Source of the DNA: Schwartzia sp. (in: firmicutes)
Lineage (GTDB): Bacteria > Bacillota > Negativicutes > Selenomonadales > Selenomonadaceae
Direction: 5' to 3'
NCBI GenBank assembly: GCA_017939945.1
Contig: JAGAZS010000009.1
Span: 1 to 7,637 of the forward strand
Length of the DNA: 7,637 bases
Part shown: piece after piece, positions 1 through 5,550 of the stretch
Layout of the letters: the number at the start of each line of letters is the position of its first letter
Position numbering within the stretch: position 1 is the first letter of the stretch
The notes under the pieces: model-generated
Database searches by the model: none
Seen by the model: only the letters and a program-made list of their open reading frames with translations
What the model was told of the DNA's origin: nothing
Program-made: the position numbers and the translations under genes

Positions 1-294
1 CGTGACCTTGCCCATGTGGGGCGGTTTGCGCCCGCACTGGAAATAAACGTCGTTGCCCAACACGCCGAGCTCCCATGTGTTGATGTTGTTTCGAAGGTCG
101 ACGCCTGCCAGCTCGTAGACCTTTGCCTCATGCGAGCCAAATTTGAAGGTCATCGTCGGCGCCGTCTTCGGCGTCTCGACTTTCGGCGCGCCGCTGCCGC
201 CGCTGTTGCCTCCGCCTCCGCCGCAGCCGGCCAGCAGGGATACCGCCAAAAGTCCGGCAGCCGCCGCACTCAGGATCTTTCCTTTCAGGTTCAA
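1..294 (-). CDS. Lipoprotein, N-terminal part (runs off left edge), TTG start
   Basis: This is the first 98 codons of an exported lipoprotein; the 3' end lies outside the window. The start is taken as TTG at 294-292 because an AGGAGG site sits 9 bases upstream and no ATG precedes the signal peptide. The product begins MNLKGKILSA, has a hydrophobic stretch (about residues 8-21) and a lipobox LLAGC with the lipidated Cys at residue 24. A glycine-rich tether (residues 25-35) follows, then a motif TMTFKFGxxEAKVYELxGVDL (about 48-67). This motif and the tether recur in the gene immediately upstream (1340-315), so the two are paralogues from a tandem duplication. The gap between them is 20 bases, which indicates an operon. 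The glycine after the lipid Cys would not act as an inner-membrane retention signal under the E. coli rule, so a surface or outer-membrane location is possible. I do not recognise a specific function. Confidence 0.85.
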   Translation of the reverse strand, partial: MNLKGKILSAAAAGLLAVSLLAGCGGGGGNSGGSGAPKVETPKTAPTMTFKFGSHEAKVYELAGVDLRNNINTWELGVLGNDVYFQCGRKPPHMGKVT

Positions 295-303
295 GGATAT
301 TCG

Positions 304-309
304 CCTCCT
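304..309 (-). promoter_or_regulatory. Ribosome binding site deciding a TTG start
   Basis: The minus strand reads AGGAGG here, a full Shine-Dalgarno match, followed by 9 bases and then TTG at 294. It supports TTG initiation for the left-edge lipoprotein, whose signal peptide and lipobox are in frame with it. The site lies in the 20-base gap after the stop of the upstream lipoprotein. Confidence 0.85.
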
Positions 310-314
310 ATTCC

Positions 315-1340
315 TTAAAAATCAATCCGATACAGTTTCTTCGCACGGTCGTCATAGACAATCACGTCGTTGCCCGTCTTCGTCCAGAGCACGAAGGGAC
401 GCATCTCGATCTTCGCCTCGCCCAGGAGCTTTGCGGTCTTCCTGTCGTAGACGCGGAAATCGCCCTTCGAGCCGGAATGGACGACATAGTTTTCGGTGAC
501 GGCCCAGCCGCGCGGCAGTTCCTTCACGCCCTCATAGCGGCGAAGCTCCTTGCCGTTCTTGTCGAGAGCGATAAGCATCGGCGTATCTTCCTTCTCGCCG
601 TCCTTCTTCGGCAGGAAATAGCGGATATAAATCTCGCCGTCTTTGACGCAGACGTTCTTGAAGGACACGCGCCCAAATTCCGGATCCATCTTCTGGTAGT
701 CCTCGATCAGCTTCTTGCCGATCTTCCATTCCCCGTTTTCGAGTGTCTGCTCCCGCAGCTCATGCCCCCAGAGTACATAGAAATTGTCGGAGCCCGGGTC
801 GCCCTCCGGGGAGCCGGACCACTTGCCGGCAGCCTTGGCCTCTTTGCCGTCATAGATCACCAATTTGTCTTTCTCGGTGGCTTTGCGGTTGGACTGCCAA
901 AGAACGATCTTGCCGTTCGTCGTCATCTCGTGGATATCTCCGCTGGGGCCGAGGTCGACGAGATTGGAAATCGTCTCGTTCTTCAGGGTGACCTTGTTCA
1001 CATGCTGCAATTTGTCTTCATAATATTTAGTATCAGTGTGGAAGAAGATATCGTCGCCCATCGTCACGATTCGGTTCGTGCGGATGATATTCTTGAGATC
1101 GACGCCCGTCAGCTCGTAGACCTTCGCCTCGGTCTGGCCGAACTTGAAGGTCATCGTCGGAGGCGTCGAGACCGGCGCCCGGGCGGGCGTCTCGATTTTC
1201 GGCGGGTTGTTTGCCGCGCCGCTGCCGCTGCCGCCGCTCGGCTTGCCGCCGCCACCGCCGCAGCCCGTAACAAGAGCCGCCGAGACAAGACCCGTCAAGA
1301 GCCCCGCCGCGATCCGTTTTGCCAAAGTGCCTTTCTGCAT
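315..1340 (-). CDS. Glycine-tethered lipoprotein, possibly beta-propeller-like
   Basis: A 341-residue exported lipoprotein. It has a basic N-terminus (MQKGTLAKR), a hydrophobic core and lipobox LVTGC with the lipidated Cys at residue 27. A low-complexity Gly/Ser/Pro tether follows (about 28-62), then the motif TMTFKFGxxEAKVYELxGVDL shared with the downstream paralogue. The remainder is a series of short beta-strand-like units such as GDDIFFHTD, NGKIVLWQS, DKLVIYDGK, DGEIYIRYF, ENYVVHSGS and NDVIVYDDR. This spacing suggests a beta-propeller or similar repeat fold, but I infer that only from the alternating pattern. No catalytic motif is visible. The start has a good site (AAAGGAGAGG) a few bases upstream of ATG. 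The gap from the preceding gene's stop is 43 bases. It is probably a surface or periplasmic binding or structural protein; the function is unknown. Confidence 0.88.
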   Translation of the reverse strand: MQKGTLAKRIAAGLLTGLVSAALVTGCGGGGGKPSGGSGSGAANNPPKIETPARAPVSTPPTMTFKFGQTEAKVYELTGVDLKNIIRTNRIVTMGDDIFFHTDTKYYEDKLQHVNKVTLKNETISNLVDLGPSGDIHEMTTNGKIVLWQSNRKATEKDKLVIYDGKEAKAAGKWSGSPEGDPGSDNFYVLWGHELREQTLENGEWKIGKKLIEDYQKMDPEFGRVSFKNVCVKDGEIYIRYFLPKKDGEKEDTPMLIALDKNGKELRRYEGVKELPRGWAVTENYVVHSGSKGDFRVYDRKTAKLLGEAKIEMRPFVLWTKTGNDVIVYDDRAKKLYRIDF

Positions 1341-1376
1341 GAAAAATCCTCTCCTTTACCATGTGATTTATTTGAA

Positions 1377-1391
1377 TGGAATGTCATTCCA
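1377..1391. repeat. Short palindrome over the stop codon of the Imm32-like gene
   Basis: TGGAATG and CATTCCA flank a single base, giving 7-bp arms, and the palindrome covers the TGA stop at 1386-1384. As an RNA hairpin it would be short (about 6 bp with a 3-base loop) and no T-run follows it on the minus strand, so it is not an intrinsic terminator. It could be a small protein-binding site or chance. Confidence 0.35.
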
Positions 1392-1593
1392 CTCTTGCCA
1401 CGATCAGCTCCACCGAGTTTTCTTCCAGTGCATTGAATTCGTCAAAATGAATATGGCTTCCCGGCGGCGCCTCCGCCAATGCAGTGAGATGCCCCGCCAG
1501 TGACAGCAGTCCTTCCCTGTTCGCGGAAAGAAGCACCGTGCCGTCCTCCCCTCTGACGGATATCTTGTAGCCTTCTATCCAGTTGAGTTCCAT
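1384..1593 (-). CDS. Small Imm32-like immunity-type protein
   Basis: A 69-residue soluble protein with no signal peptide or membrane segment. The reading frame stays open upstream to 1776, but ATG at 1593 is the better start: a G-rich Shine-Dalgarno (GAGGGGGG) precedes it, and the upstream extension overlaps the neighbouring membrane-protein gene with Arg/Ser-rich shadow sequence. The layout is a short beta-rich start (WIEGYKISVRG), a helix with LLSLAGHLTALAEA (about residues 30-43), then GSHIHFDEFN and a terminal strand VELIVARVE. The helix followed by a Gly-Ser-His-x-His segment and an acidic turn resembles, from memory, small proteins annotated as Imm32-family immunity proteins. I hold that assignment only moderately. 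It sits 16 bases after the three-helix membrane protein and is probably cotranslated with it. No toxin gene is visible in the window. Confidence 0.78.
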   Translation of the reverse strand: MELNWIEGYKISVRGEDGTVLLSANREGLLSLAGHLTALAEAPPGSHIHFDEFNALEENSVELIVARVE

Positions 1594-1598
1594 AGATT

Positions 1599-1606
1599 CC
1601 CCCCTC
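1599..1606 (-). promoter_or_regulatory. Ribosome binding site selecting the short start of the Imm32-like gene
   Basis: The minus strand reads GAGGGGGG five bases before ATG at 1593. It lies in the 16-base gap after the upstream membrane-protein stop. It favours the 69-residue product over the 130-residue frame opening at 1776, whose extra part lies inside the coding sequence of the upstream gene. Confidence 0.7.
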
Positions 1607-1609
1607 ACT

Positions 1610-1954
1610 TTATGAAAACGCGGAACGGATTCCCGTCTCGACCAACGCGAGAACGAGCCATCCGCCGACACAAACGGCGAAATAGAGCAGCAGCGCAAGG
1701 AAAAAATGGCGCGTCCGCTTGCCGTTTTCCGGCAGGAAAAGCGCGGCGCTGAGCAGGTCAGCCACAAGGAACGCACCGAGACAAAGACCGCCGATCACGA
1801 TGAACAGCATGAAAAATTCCACCGGCGTCGAATGCCCCAGGCGTTCTTTACCGGACGTGAAAAACTCGATGATCTCCTGCGAGCCCCAGCCCATCAAGAC
1901 AGGCGTCGCAAATCCCCATGCCGTCGTCAGCAGATAATGGATCCAGTGCCGCAT
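1610..1954 (-). CDS. Small three-helix membrane protein of unknown function
   Basis: A 114-residue integral membrane protein. Predicted membrane segments are about residues 7-24 (YLLTTAWGFATPVLMGWG), 47-74 (starting FFMLFIVIGGLCLG) and 84-106 (FFLALLLYFAVCVGGWLVLAL). A polar loop SGKERLGHSTP lies between the first two, and a basic turn ENGKRTRH lies between the second and third. I recognise no family motif. The start ATG at 1954 is preceded by AAGGAG, and this site overlaps the TAA stop of the RsiV-like gene upstream (stop at 1967-1965). The intergenic gap is only 10 bases, so translational coupling is likely. The next gene, the Imm32-like protein, follows after 16 bases. The pairing of a small membrane protein with a small soluble protein recalls immunity or accessory pairs, but nothing in the residues proves this. 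Confidence 0.85.
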   Translation of the reverse strand: MRHWIHYLLTTAWGFATPVLMGWGSQEIIEFFTSGKERLGHSTPVEFFMLFIVIGGLCLGAFLVADLLSAALFLPENGKRTRHFFLALLLYFAVCVGGWLVLALVETGIRSAFS

Positions 1955-1964
1955 GATGTTCTCC

Positions 1965-3299
1965 TTATGACTGGCCCTGCACCCAGAGCACTTCCGGCGT
2001 GCCGTCCGCCCCGACGCGGCACTGGCAGAGCTCCGCCTTGCCCGTCGATTCGTTCAGGCGCGTCATATTGAAATCCTCGGGATCCGCCATGACAGCGAAC
2101 CCTTTGTCCCGTTTCTCGTCGATCATGATCGGGCCGCGCTCCGCTTCGGCAAAGTTTTCATCGACGTCCGCCCGGCGCGTGAACTGCTGCTGCATCGGGA
2201 CGAGCACCGGCTTATCGCCGTTGATGTCATAGATTGTAGTCCGCTCCCATGCGTCCCCCGCGCCAATACCATCGACATACAGATACCGACGCCCGTCGGC
2301 GAGGCTCACCAGCACCGGACGCTGGTCGTAGGTCTCGCCCCAGTCGTCGAGAATGACGCCGTTCAGGCTGATCCGCCGGCCGCCGTCCGAACTGAAAACC
2401 CGGACCTGCGCGACGTCGCCGTTGGCGAAAGACGCCCGCGCCGGAATGTACGGACGAAACTCCATGCAGTAAGCTTTCGGTGCGCGGCAGTATTGTTCGG
2501 CGAAAAGCTCCGGATGCTCGTCAAAAAGGACCGTCGTGCTGAAAATGCCCTCGGAATAGCTGCCGATCAGGTACGGATTGAAATAAAAGGATACGCCGGT
2601 GGGGTCCAGCGTCCAGGCAATGTTGAGGGCGCCCATCAGGAGATTGACGGCTTCCGCGCCGTTCGCCGCAAAGGAAGCGTCCGGGTACTCGCGGCAAAGC
2701 TGTTCCCTGATGACGCCCGCCAATCGGGGCAGGTCGGGGCAAACGTCGGGAAGCTCAAGCTCCCGACCGGTCTTCGAGGCGAAGTTCCGCCCGCGAACGC
2801 CGAACATGCCGTGGACGCCGCCCTCGTAATTGAAGCTGTATTCCAGAAGGCTTACCGCCAGCGTGTCGGCGCGGCGGATGAAAACGTCGTTCAGATCCTG
2901 ATAGGCGTGGAAAGTTGTCGCGCCCGCCGCCTGCCGCTCCGCCCGGTCCGCCTTTGCCTGCCCGACCAGTTTCGCGCGGAATTTCACTCCTTGCTCCATA
3001 TTTTCCTTGTTATACGCCCAAAGGGCCTTCTGCAGTTCCTCGACGCCCTCGGCGACGGCAGAGCCGGTAACGACCACCATGGTCTCGGAGGAGCGCAGCA
3101 GATCTCCCTGCCCGTCGGCGTCCGTCATTCGATGGTTATTGACGGCAAGCTGAATCGGACGGATCGATTCGTCGATATGGGACGCCGCTTCGCAGACGGC
3201 AATCGGAGTGACAGCCGGCGATAAATCCGGCGCGAAAGTCCCAAATCCCAACGAAAACACAGCGGCGCCGACCGCGGCGGCAAATTTCATTTTCTTCAT
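1965..3299 (-). CDS. Secreted RsiV/DUF3298-type protein, copy 2
   Basis: A 444-residue exported protein. The N-terminus MKKMKFAAAVGAAVFSLGFG is a signal peptide with a possible cleavage site near residues 36-40 (AVCEAA). The Cys does not fit a lipobox because Val precedes it. Residues about 75-260 match the RsiV/PdaC-type architecture (DUF4163 followed by DUF3298): FIRRADTLAVSLLEYS, then the characteristic YEGGVHG (159-164), KTGRELELPDV, and FYFNPYLIGSYSEG (238-251). Bacillus subtilis RsiV uses this domain to bind lysozyme, but here no cytoplasmic anti-sigma part or membrane anchor is present. The rest (about 270-444) includes DGRRYLYVDG, a YDINGDKP turn and the tail ADPEDF...CRVGADGTPE shared with two other proteins of the window. 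The start ATG is preceded by AAGGAGGAG. The gap from its full-length paralogue is 33 bases. It probably binds an extracellular protein or glycan; this is inference. Confidence 0.87.
   Translation of the reverse strand: MKKMKFAAAVGAAVFSLGFGTFAPDLSPAVTPIAVCEAASHIDESIRPIQLAVNNHRMTDADGQGDLLRSSETMVVVTGSAVAEGVEELQKALWAYNKENMEQGVKFRAKLVGQAKADRAERQAAGATTFHAYQDLNDVFIRRADTLAVSLLEYSFNYEGGVHGMFGVRGRNFASKTGRELELPDVCPDLPRLAGVIREQLCREYPDASFAANGAEAVNLLMGALNIAWTLDPTGVSFYFNPYLIGSYSEGIFSTTVLFDEHPELFAEQYCRAPKAYCMEFRPYIPARASFANGDVAQVRVFSSDGGRRISLNGVILDDWGETYDQRPVLVSLADGRRYLYVDGIGAGDAWERTTIYDINGDKPVLVPMQQQFTRRADVDENFAEAERGPIMIDEKRDKGFAVMADPEDFNMTRLNESTGKAELCQCRVGADGTPEVLWVQGQS
2856..2882 (-). repeat. 27-base segment identical between the two full RsiV-like genes (copy a)
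   Basis: This segment is identical to 4212-4238. It encodes FIRRADTLA in both paralogues, at the start of the DUF3298 domain. Flanking sequence diverges. It marks strong conservation of this strand or recent gene conversion between the copies. Confidence 0.8.
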
Positions 3300-3332
3300 C
3301 AGGTCTCCTCCTTCAATAACGTGTACTCTCCT

Positions 3333-4649
3333 TCATCCCATGCCCTGCACCCATGTCGCTTCCGGCGCGCCGTCCGCACCGACGCGGCAGCCGCGGAGCG
3401 GGCGAAGGTTTTTCGGCGTATCGAGATCGTTCATCAGGAAATTTTCCGGATCGGACAGAATGTAAAAGATATTTTCCCCCGGCGTTCCCGGCTCGGCGGC
3501 ACGGAAGGCCGCATGGCGCGTCATTGTCCGATCCAGGGGAACGCGTGCAGGCGCGTCGCCGTTCAGGTCGTAGATATATGTCGTGTAGTCCCTGTCGTCG
3601 GACAGGATGTCCGCGTAGATGTATCGCCGCCCGTCGGTAAGGCTGACCAGCGTGGCCTTGACGTCCCGGGCGAAACCCGGCTCGATATACTTCGCGCCGC
3701 CGCAGAAAACGGTCAGCTTTTCGTTCCCCGATACGATCTGCTGTACCTGCAGCGCCGTACCGCTGCCGTCGGCGAAGAGAGTACGCACGGGAAGCCATGG
3801 GCGAAGCTCCATGCAGTAAGATTTCGGGGCGCGGCGGTATTCGTCCCTGAAAAGCTCCGGCCGCTCGTCAAAGAGGATCGTCGAGGTGTAAACACCCTTG
3901 ATCTCGTCCATCTCGGAGGAATCGAGATAGAACGACGCGCCGCAGGGATCCAGCGTCCAGGAAAGCCGCCCTTCGCGGGCGAGCTTGTCCACCGCCGTCA
4001 TCATGGCAAAACCGCCGTCCGCCATGAACGGCGCGTCAGGATAGTCGCGGCGAAGCTGCGTATCAATCGCGCCCGCCAATTCACCGATGTCAACGAACAC
4101 GTCGGACAGGGAAAGTTCTTTTCCCGTCCGCGCGTCGTAAGTCTTTGCGCTGACGAAATACGCGCTGCCCCCGTAGCCCCCGTCGTGCCATGTGCTTTCC
4201 AGGAAACTGAACGCCAGCGTGTCGGCGCGGCGGATGAAGACGTCGGTCTCGCTGCGCAGCGGGTAAAACGGTGCGCCCGCCTTTCGCATGTCGTCCCGAA
4301 ACGCCGTCGCCGTGCCCGTCATATTCTTGCGCGTGTCCACCGCCCGCCACGCCGTTTCTTCGTTGTATCGGCGGAGCGCGTCTCTGATCGCCGAAAATTC
4401 TTCCGGCTGGGCGCCGATGTCGACGCTGTTCCAACGGGTGCGCAAAAGCTCGCCGCCCGCCCCGTCCGTATCGACGCAGTCATAGATCGTCACCGTCGGC
4501 TGGATCGGCCGCAGGCTCTCGTCGATATAGGACGGCGCCGATTCACAGACGGCGGAAGACAAAAAGCCCGCTGCCGCCGGAAACGAAACAGGCGCGGCGC
4601 AAAGAGAAAAAGCGGCGAGGACTGCGGCAGCAAGTTTTTTCTTCAGCAT
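3333..4649 (-). CDS. Secreted RsiV/DUF3298-type protein, copy 1 (divergent core motif)
   Basis: A 438-residue exported paralogue of the next gene downstream. It has a signal peptide (MLKKKLAAAVLAAFSLCAA) and the same early mature segment, AVCES..YIDESLRPIQ (33-50). The DUF3298 region is recognisable from FIRRADTLAFSFLES (138-152), KTYDARTGKELSLSDVF (169-185), SWTLDPCGASFYLD (230-243) and STILFDERPELF. The usual GGxHG loop is replaced by HDGGYGGSAYF (155-165), so the conserved His is missing, and NPY is replaced by DSS. The binding surface may therefore differ from copy 2. The C-terminal part carries DGRRYIYAD, YDLNGDAP and the tail SDPENF...CRVGADGAPE. ATG at 4649 is preceded by GGGGAG; the gap to the upstream gene is 16 bases. 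No sigma-factor gene is nearby, so I do not call it an anti-sigma factor. Its ligand is unknown. Confidence 0.86.
   Translation of the reverse strand: MLKKKLAAAVLAAFSLCAAPVSFPAAAGFLSSAVCESAPSYIDESLRPIQPTVTIYDCVDTDGAGGELLRTRWNSVDIGAQPEEFSAIRDALRRYNEETAWRAVDTRKNMTGTATAFRDDMRKAGAPFYPLRSETDVFIRRADTLAFSFLESTWHDGGYGGSAYFVSAKTYDARTGKELSLSDVFVDIGELAGAIDTQLRRDYPDAPFMADGGFAMMTAVDKLAREGRLSWTLDPCGASFYLDSSEMDEIKGVYTSTILFDERPELFRDEYRRAPKSYCMELRPWLPVRTLFADGSGTALQVQQIVSGNEKLTVFCGGAKYIEPGFARDVKATLVSLTDGRRYIYADILSDDRDYTTYIYDLNGDAPARVPLDRTMTRHAAFRAAEPGTPGENIFYILSDPENFLMNDLDTPKNLRPLRGCRVGADGAPEATWVQGMG
4212..4238 (-). repeat. 27-base segment identical between the two full RsiV-like genes (copy b)
   Basis: Identical to 2856-2882; it encodes FIRRADTLA in the divergent paralogue. 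See the other copy for interpretation. Confidence 0.8.
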
Positions 4650-4665
4650 ACGATTTCTCCCCGTA

Positions 4666-5502
4666 TCAGTACACTACCGACGGGCCGTTTCCCGTCGGAT
4701 CGTATCCCTGCGGCATGTCGCCGAAACGGAAGCCCTGCCATGATTTTTGGAGCACTTCCCATGTCTCGTCCCGTCCGAGGCCGACAGCCTTTTGAAGCTC
4801 TGCGACAGGAATCCAAAAGAAAGTCGCTTCTGTCTTCTCCGCGTTCGTCATATACACGTCCGCCGAGCGTTCAAAGGCTTCCTTATCGATTTCCGTGCCG
4901 TTCGGGTCCGTATATTTTTCCGGCGTGAATGTCATCATCCCCGGCTGGGTTTCGGAGTCTGTAATGACGCCCTGCTCCGTGGCGGCAAGATAGGTGAAAA
5001 TCATGTGGTTCGACTTGCTGACAAGCTGCCGCGCCACGATATATTCCCCGTCCCGAAGCCGGGGAATGCTCGTTTTCCTGTAAGACGTGTCGATATGATA
5101 ATAGCGCTCCTCGCGGTTGTTCTCGTCGATCACGCGATAGGCCGTCAACTTATTTTCGCCCGCCATCCCGGCGAAACGCGCCTTGAACCCGGCCTCCGGC
5201 TGCCTGATCTCGATCGGCTTCCATGCGTCCTCTGATTCGTATTCATAGCAGGTATAATCCAGATACATCCCGGTCTCGTCCATTTTCGCAATGGTGAATT
5301 CCAGCCACCCGTTGCCGTCCATGTCGCTGACGCAGAAGCAGGCTTTCTTCGCTTTCGCGTCCTCGAAGTCGATGTCGTGGACGACGGGACTGTTCTGCAG
5401 CGAGACAAGCTCCAGCCCGTATTCGTAAGGCGCGGCGAAAGCCGTGGCAGAAAGGGCCATAGCCCCGACCGCAAACAGCGCAAAAAATTTCGCAAGTTTC
5501 AT
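4666..5502 (-). CDS. Secreted protein with an EF-hand-like loop, function unknown
   Basis: A 278-residue exported protein. I chose ATG at 5502 because GGGAGAG lies a few bases upstream and the product then begins with a clean signal peptide (MKLAKFFALFAVGAMALSAT) and an AFA-AP cleavage site near residue 23. A TTG at 5535 would add 11 residues with no better site. Residues 60-68 read DMDGNGWLE, which has the acidic ligand spacing of an EF-hand or VCBS-type calcium loop (D60, D62, N64, E68). It follows a pair of cysteines (C55, C57); another Cys is at 85. Later features are NREERYYHIDTSYRK, DGEYIVARQL and a terminal FRFGDMPQGYDPTGNG. Known families with this kind of loop include dockerins and FG-GAP proteins, but length and context fit neither well. 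It lies 48 bases after the zinc-ribbon gene and 16 bases before the first full RsiV-like gene, so it probably works with these surface proteins. Confidence 0.83.
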   Translation of the reverse strand: MKLAKFFALFAVGAMALSATAFAAPYEYGLELVSLQNSPVVHDIDFEDAKAKKACFCVSDMDGNGWLEFTIAKMDETGMYLDYTCYEYESEDAWKPIEIRQPEAGFKARFAGMAGENKLTAYRVIDENNREERYYHIDTSYRKTSIPRLRDGEYIVARQLVSKSNHMIFTYLAATEQGVITDSETQPGMMTFTPEKYTDPNGTEIDKEAFERSADVYMTNAEKTEATFFWIPVAELQKAVGLGRDETWEVLQKSWQGFRFGDMPQGYDPTGNGPSVVY

Positions 5503-5508
5503 TTTAAT

Positions 5509-5515
5509 CTCTCCC
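5509..5515 (-). promoter_or_regulatory. Ribosome binding site for the EF-hand-like secreted protein
   Basis: The minus strand reads GGGAGAG six bases before ATG at 5502. It decides the start in favour of the 278-residue product over a TTG start 33 bases upstream. Confidence 0.7.
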
Positions 5516-5520
5516 GTCAC

Positions 5521-5547
5521 GGAAGTGATGGACAAGGCAGCACTTCC
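5521..5547. repeat. Intergenic hairpin between zinc-ribbon and EF-hand-like genes
   Basis: GGAAGTG (5521-5527) and CACTTCC (5541-5547) are perfect 7-bp inverted repeats with a 13-base loop, placed in the 48-base gap just ahead of the next ribosome binding site. No T-run follows on the minus strand, so it is not an intrinsic terminator. It could be an mRNA processing or stability element that uncouples expression of the two genes. Confidence 0.45.
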
Positions 5548-5550
5548 TTA

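Noticed and set aside
477..1436. Plus-strand open frame (319 codons) opposite the lipoprotein
   Set aside because: It runs antisense to a gene with a signal peptide, lipobox and good ribosome binding site, and its own product has Ala/Arg runs from the antisense of the Gly tether.
1594..1776. N-terminal extension of the Imm32-like protein to 130 residues
   Set aside because: The added part overlaps the membrane-protein gene, is Ser/Arg-rich shadow sequence, and ATG at 1593 has its own strong ribosome binding site.
3300..3332. Tiny leader frame (TTG, five codons) between the two full RsiV-like genes, with TGATG coupling to the next start
   Set aside because: An AGGAGAG precedes it, but five codons with a TTG start are too little to separate from chance, and the next gene has its own strong site.
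3321..4928. Plus-strand open frame (535 codons) opposite the first full RsiV-like gene
   Set aside because: It is Arg-rich, has no recognisable motif, and crosses the boundary between two well-supported minus-strand genes. It is a shadow frame.
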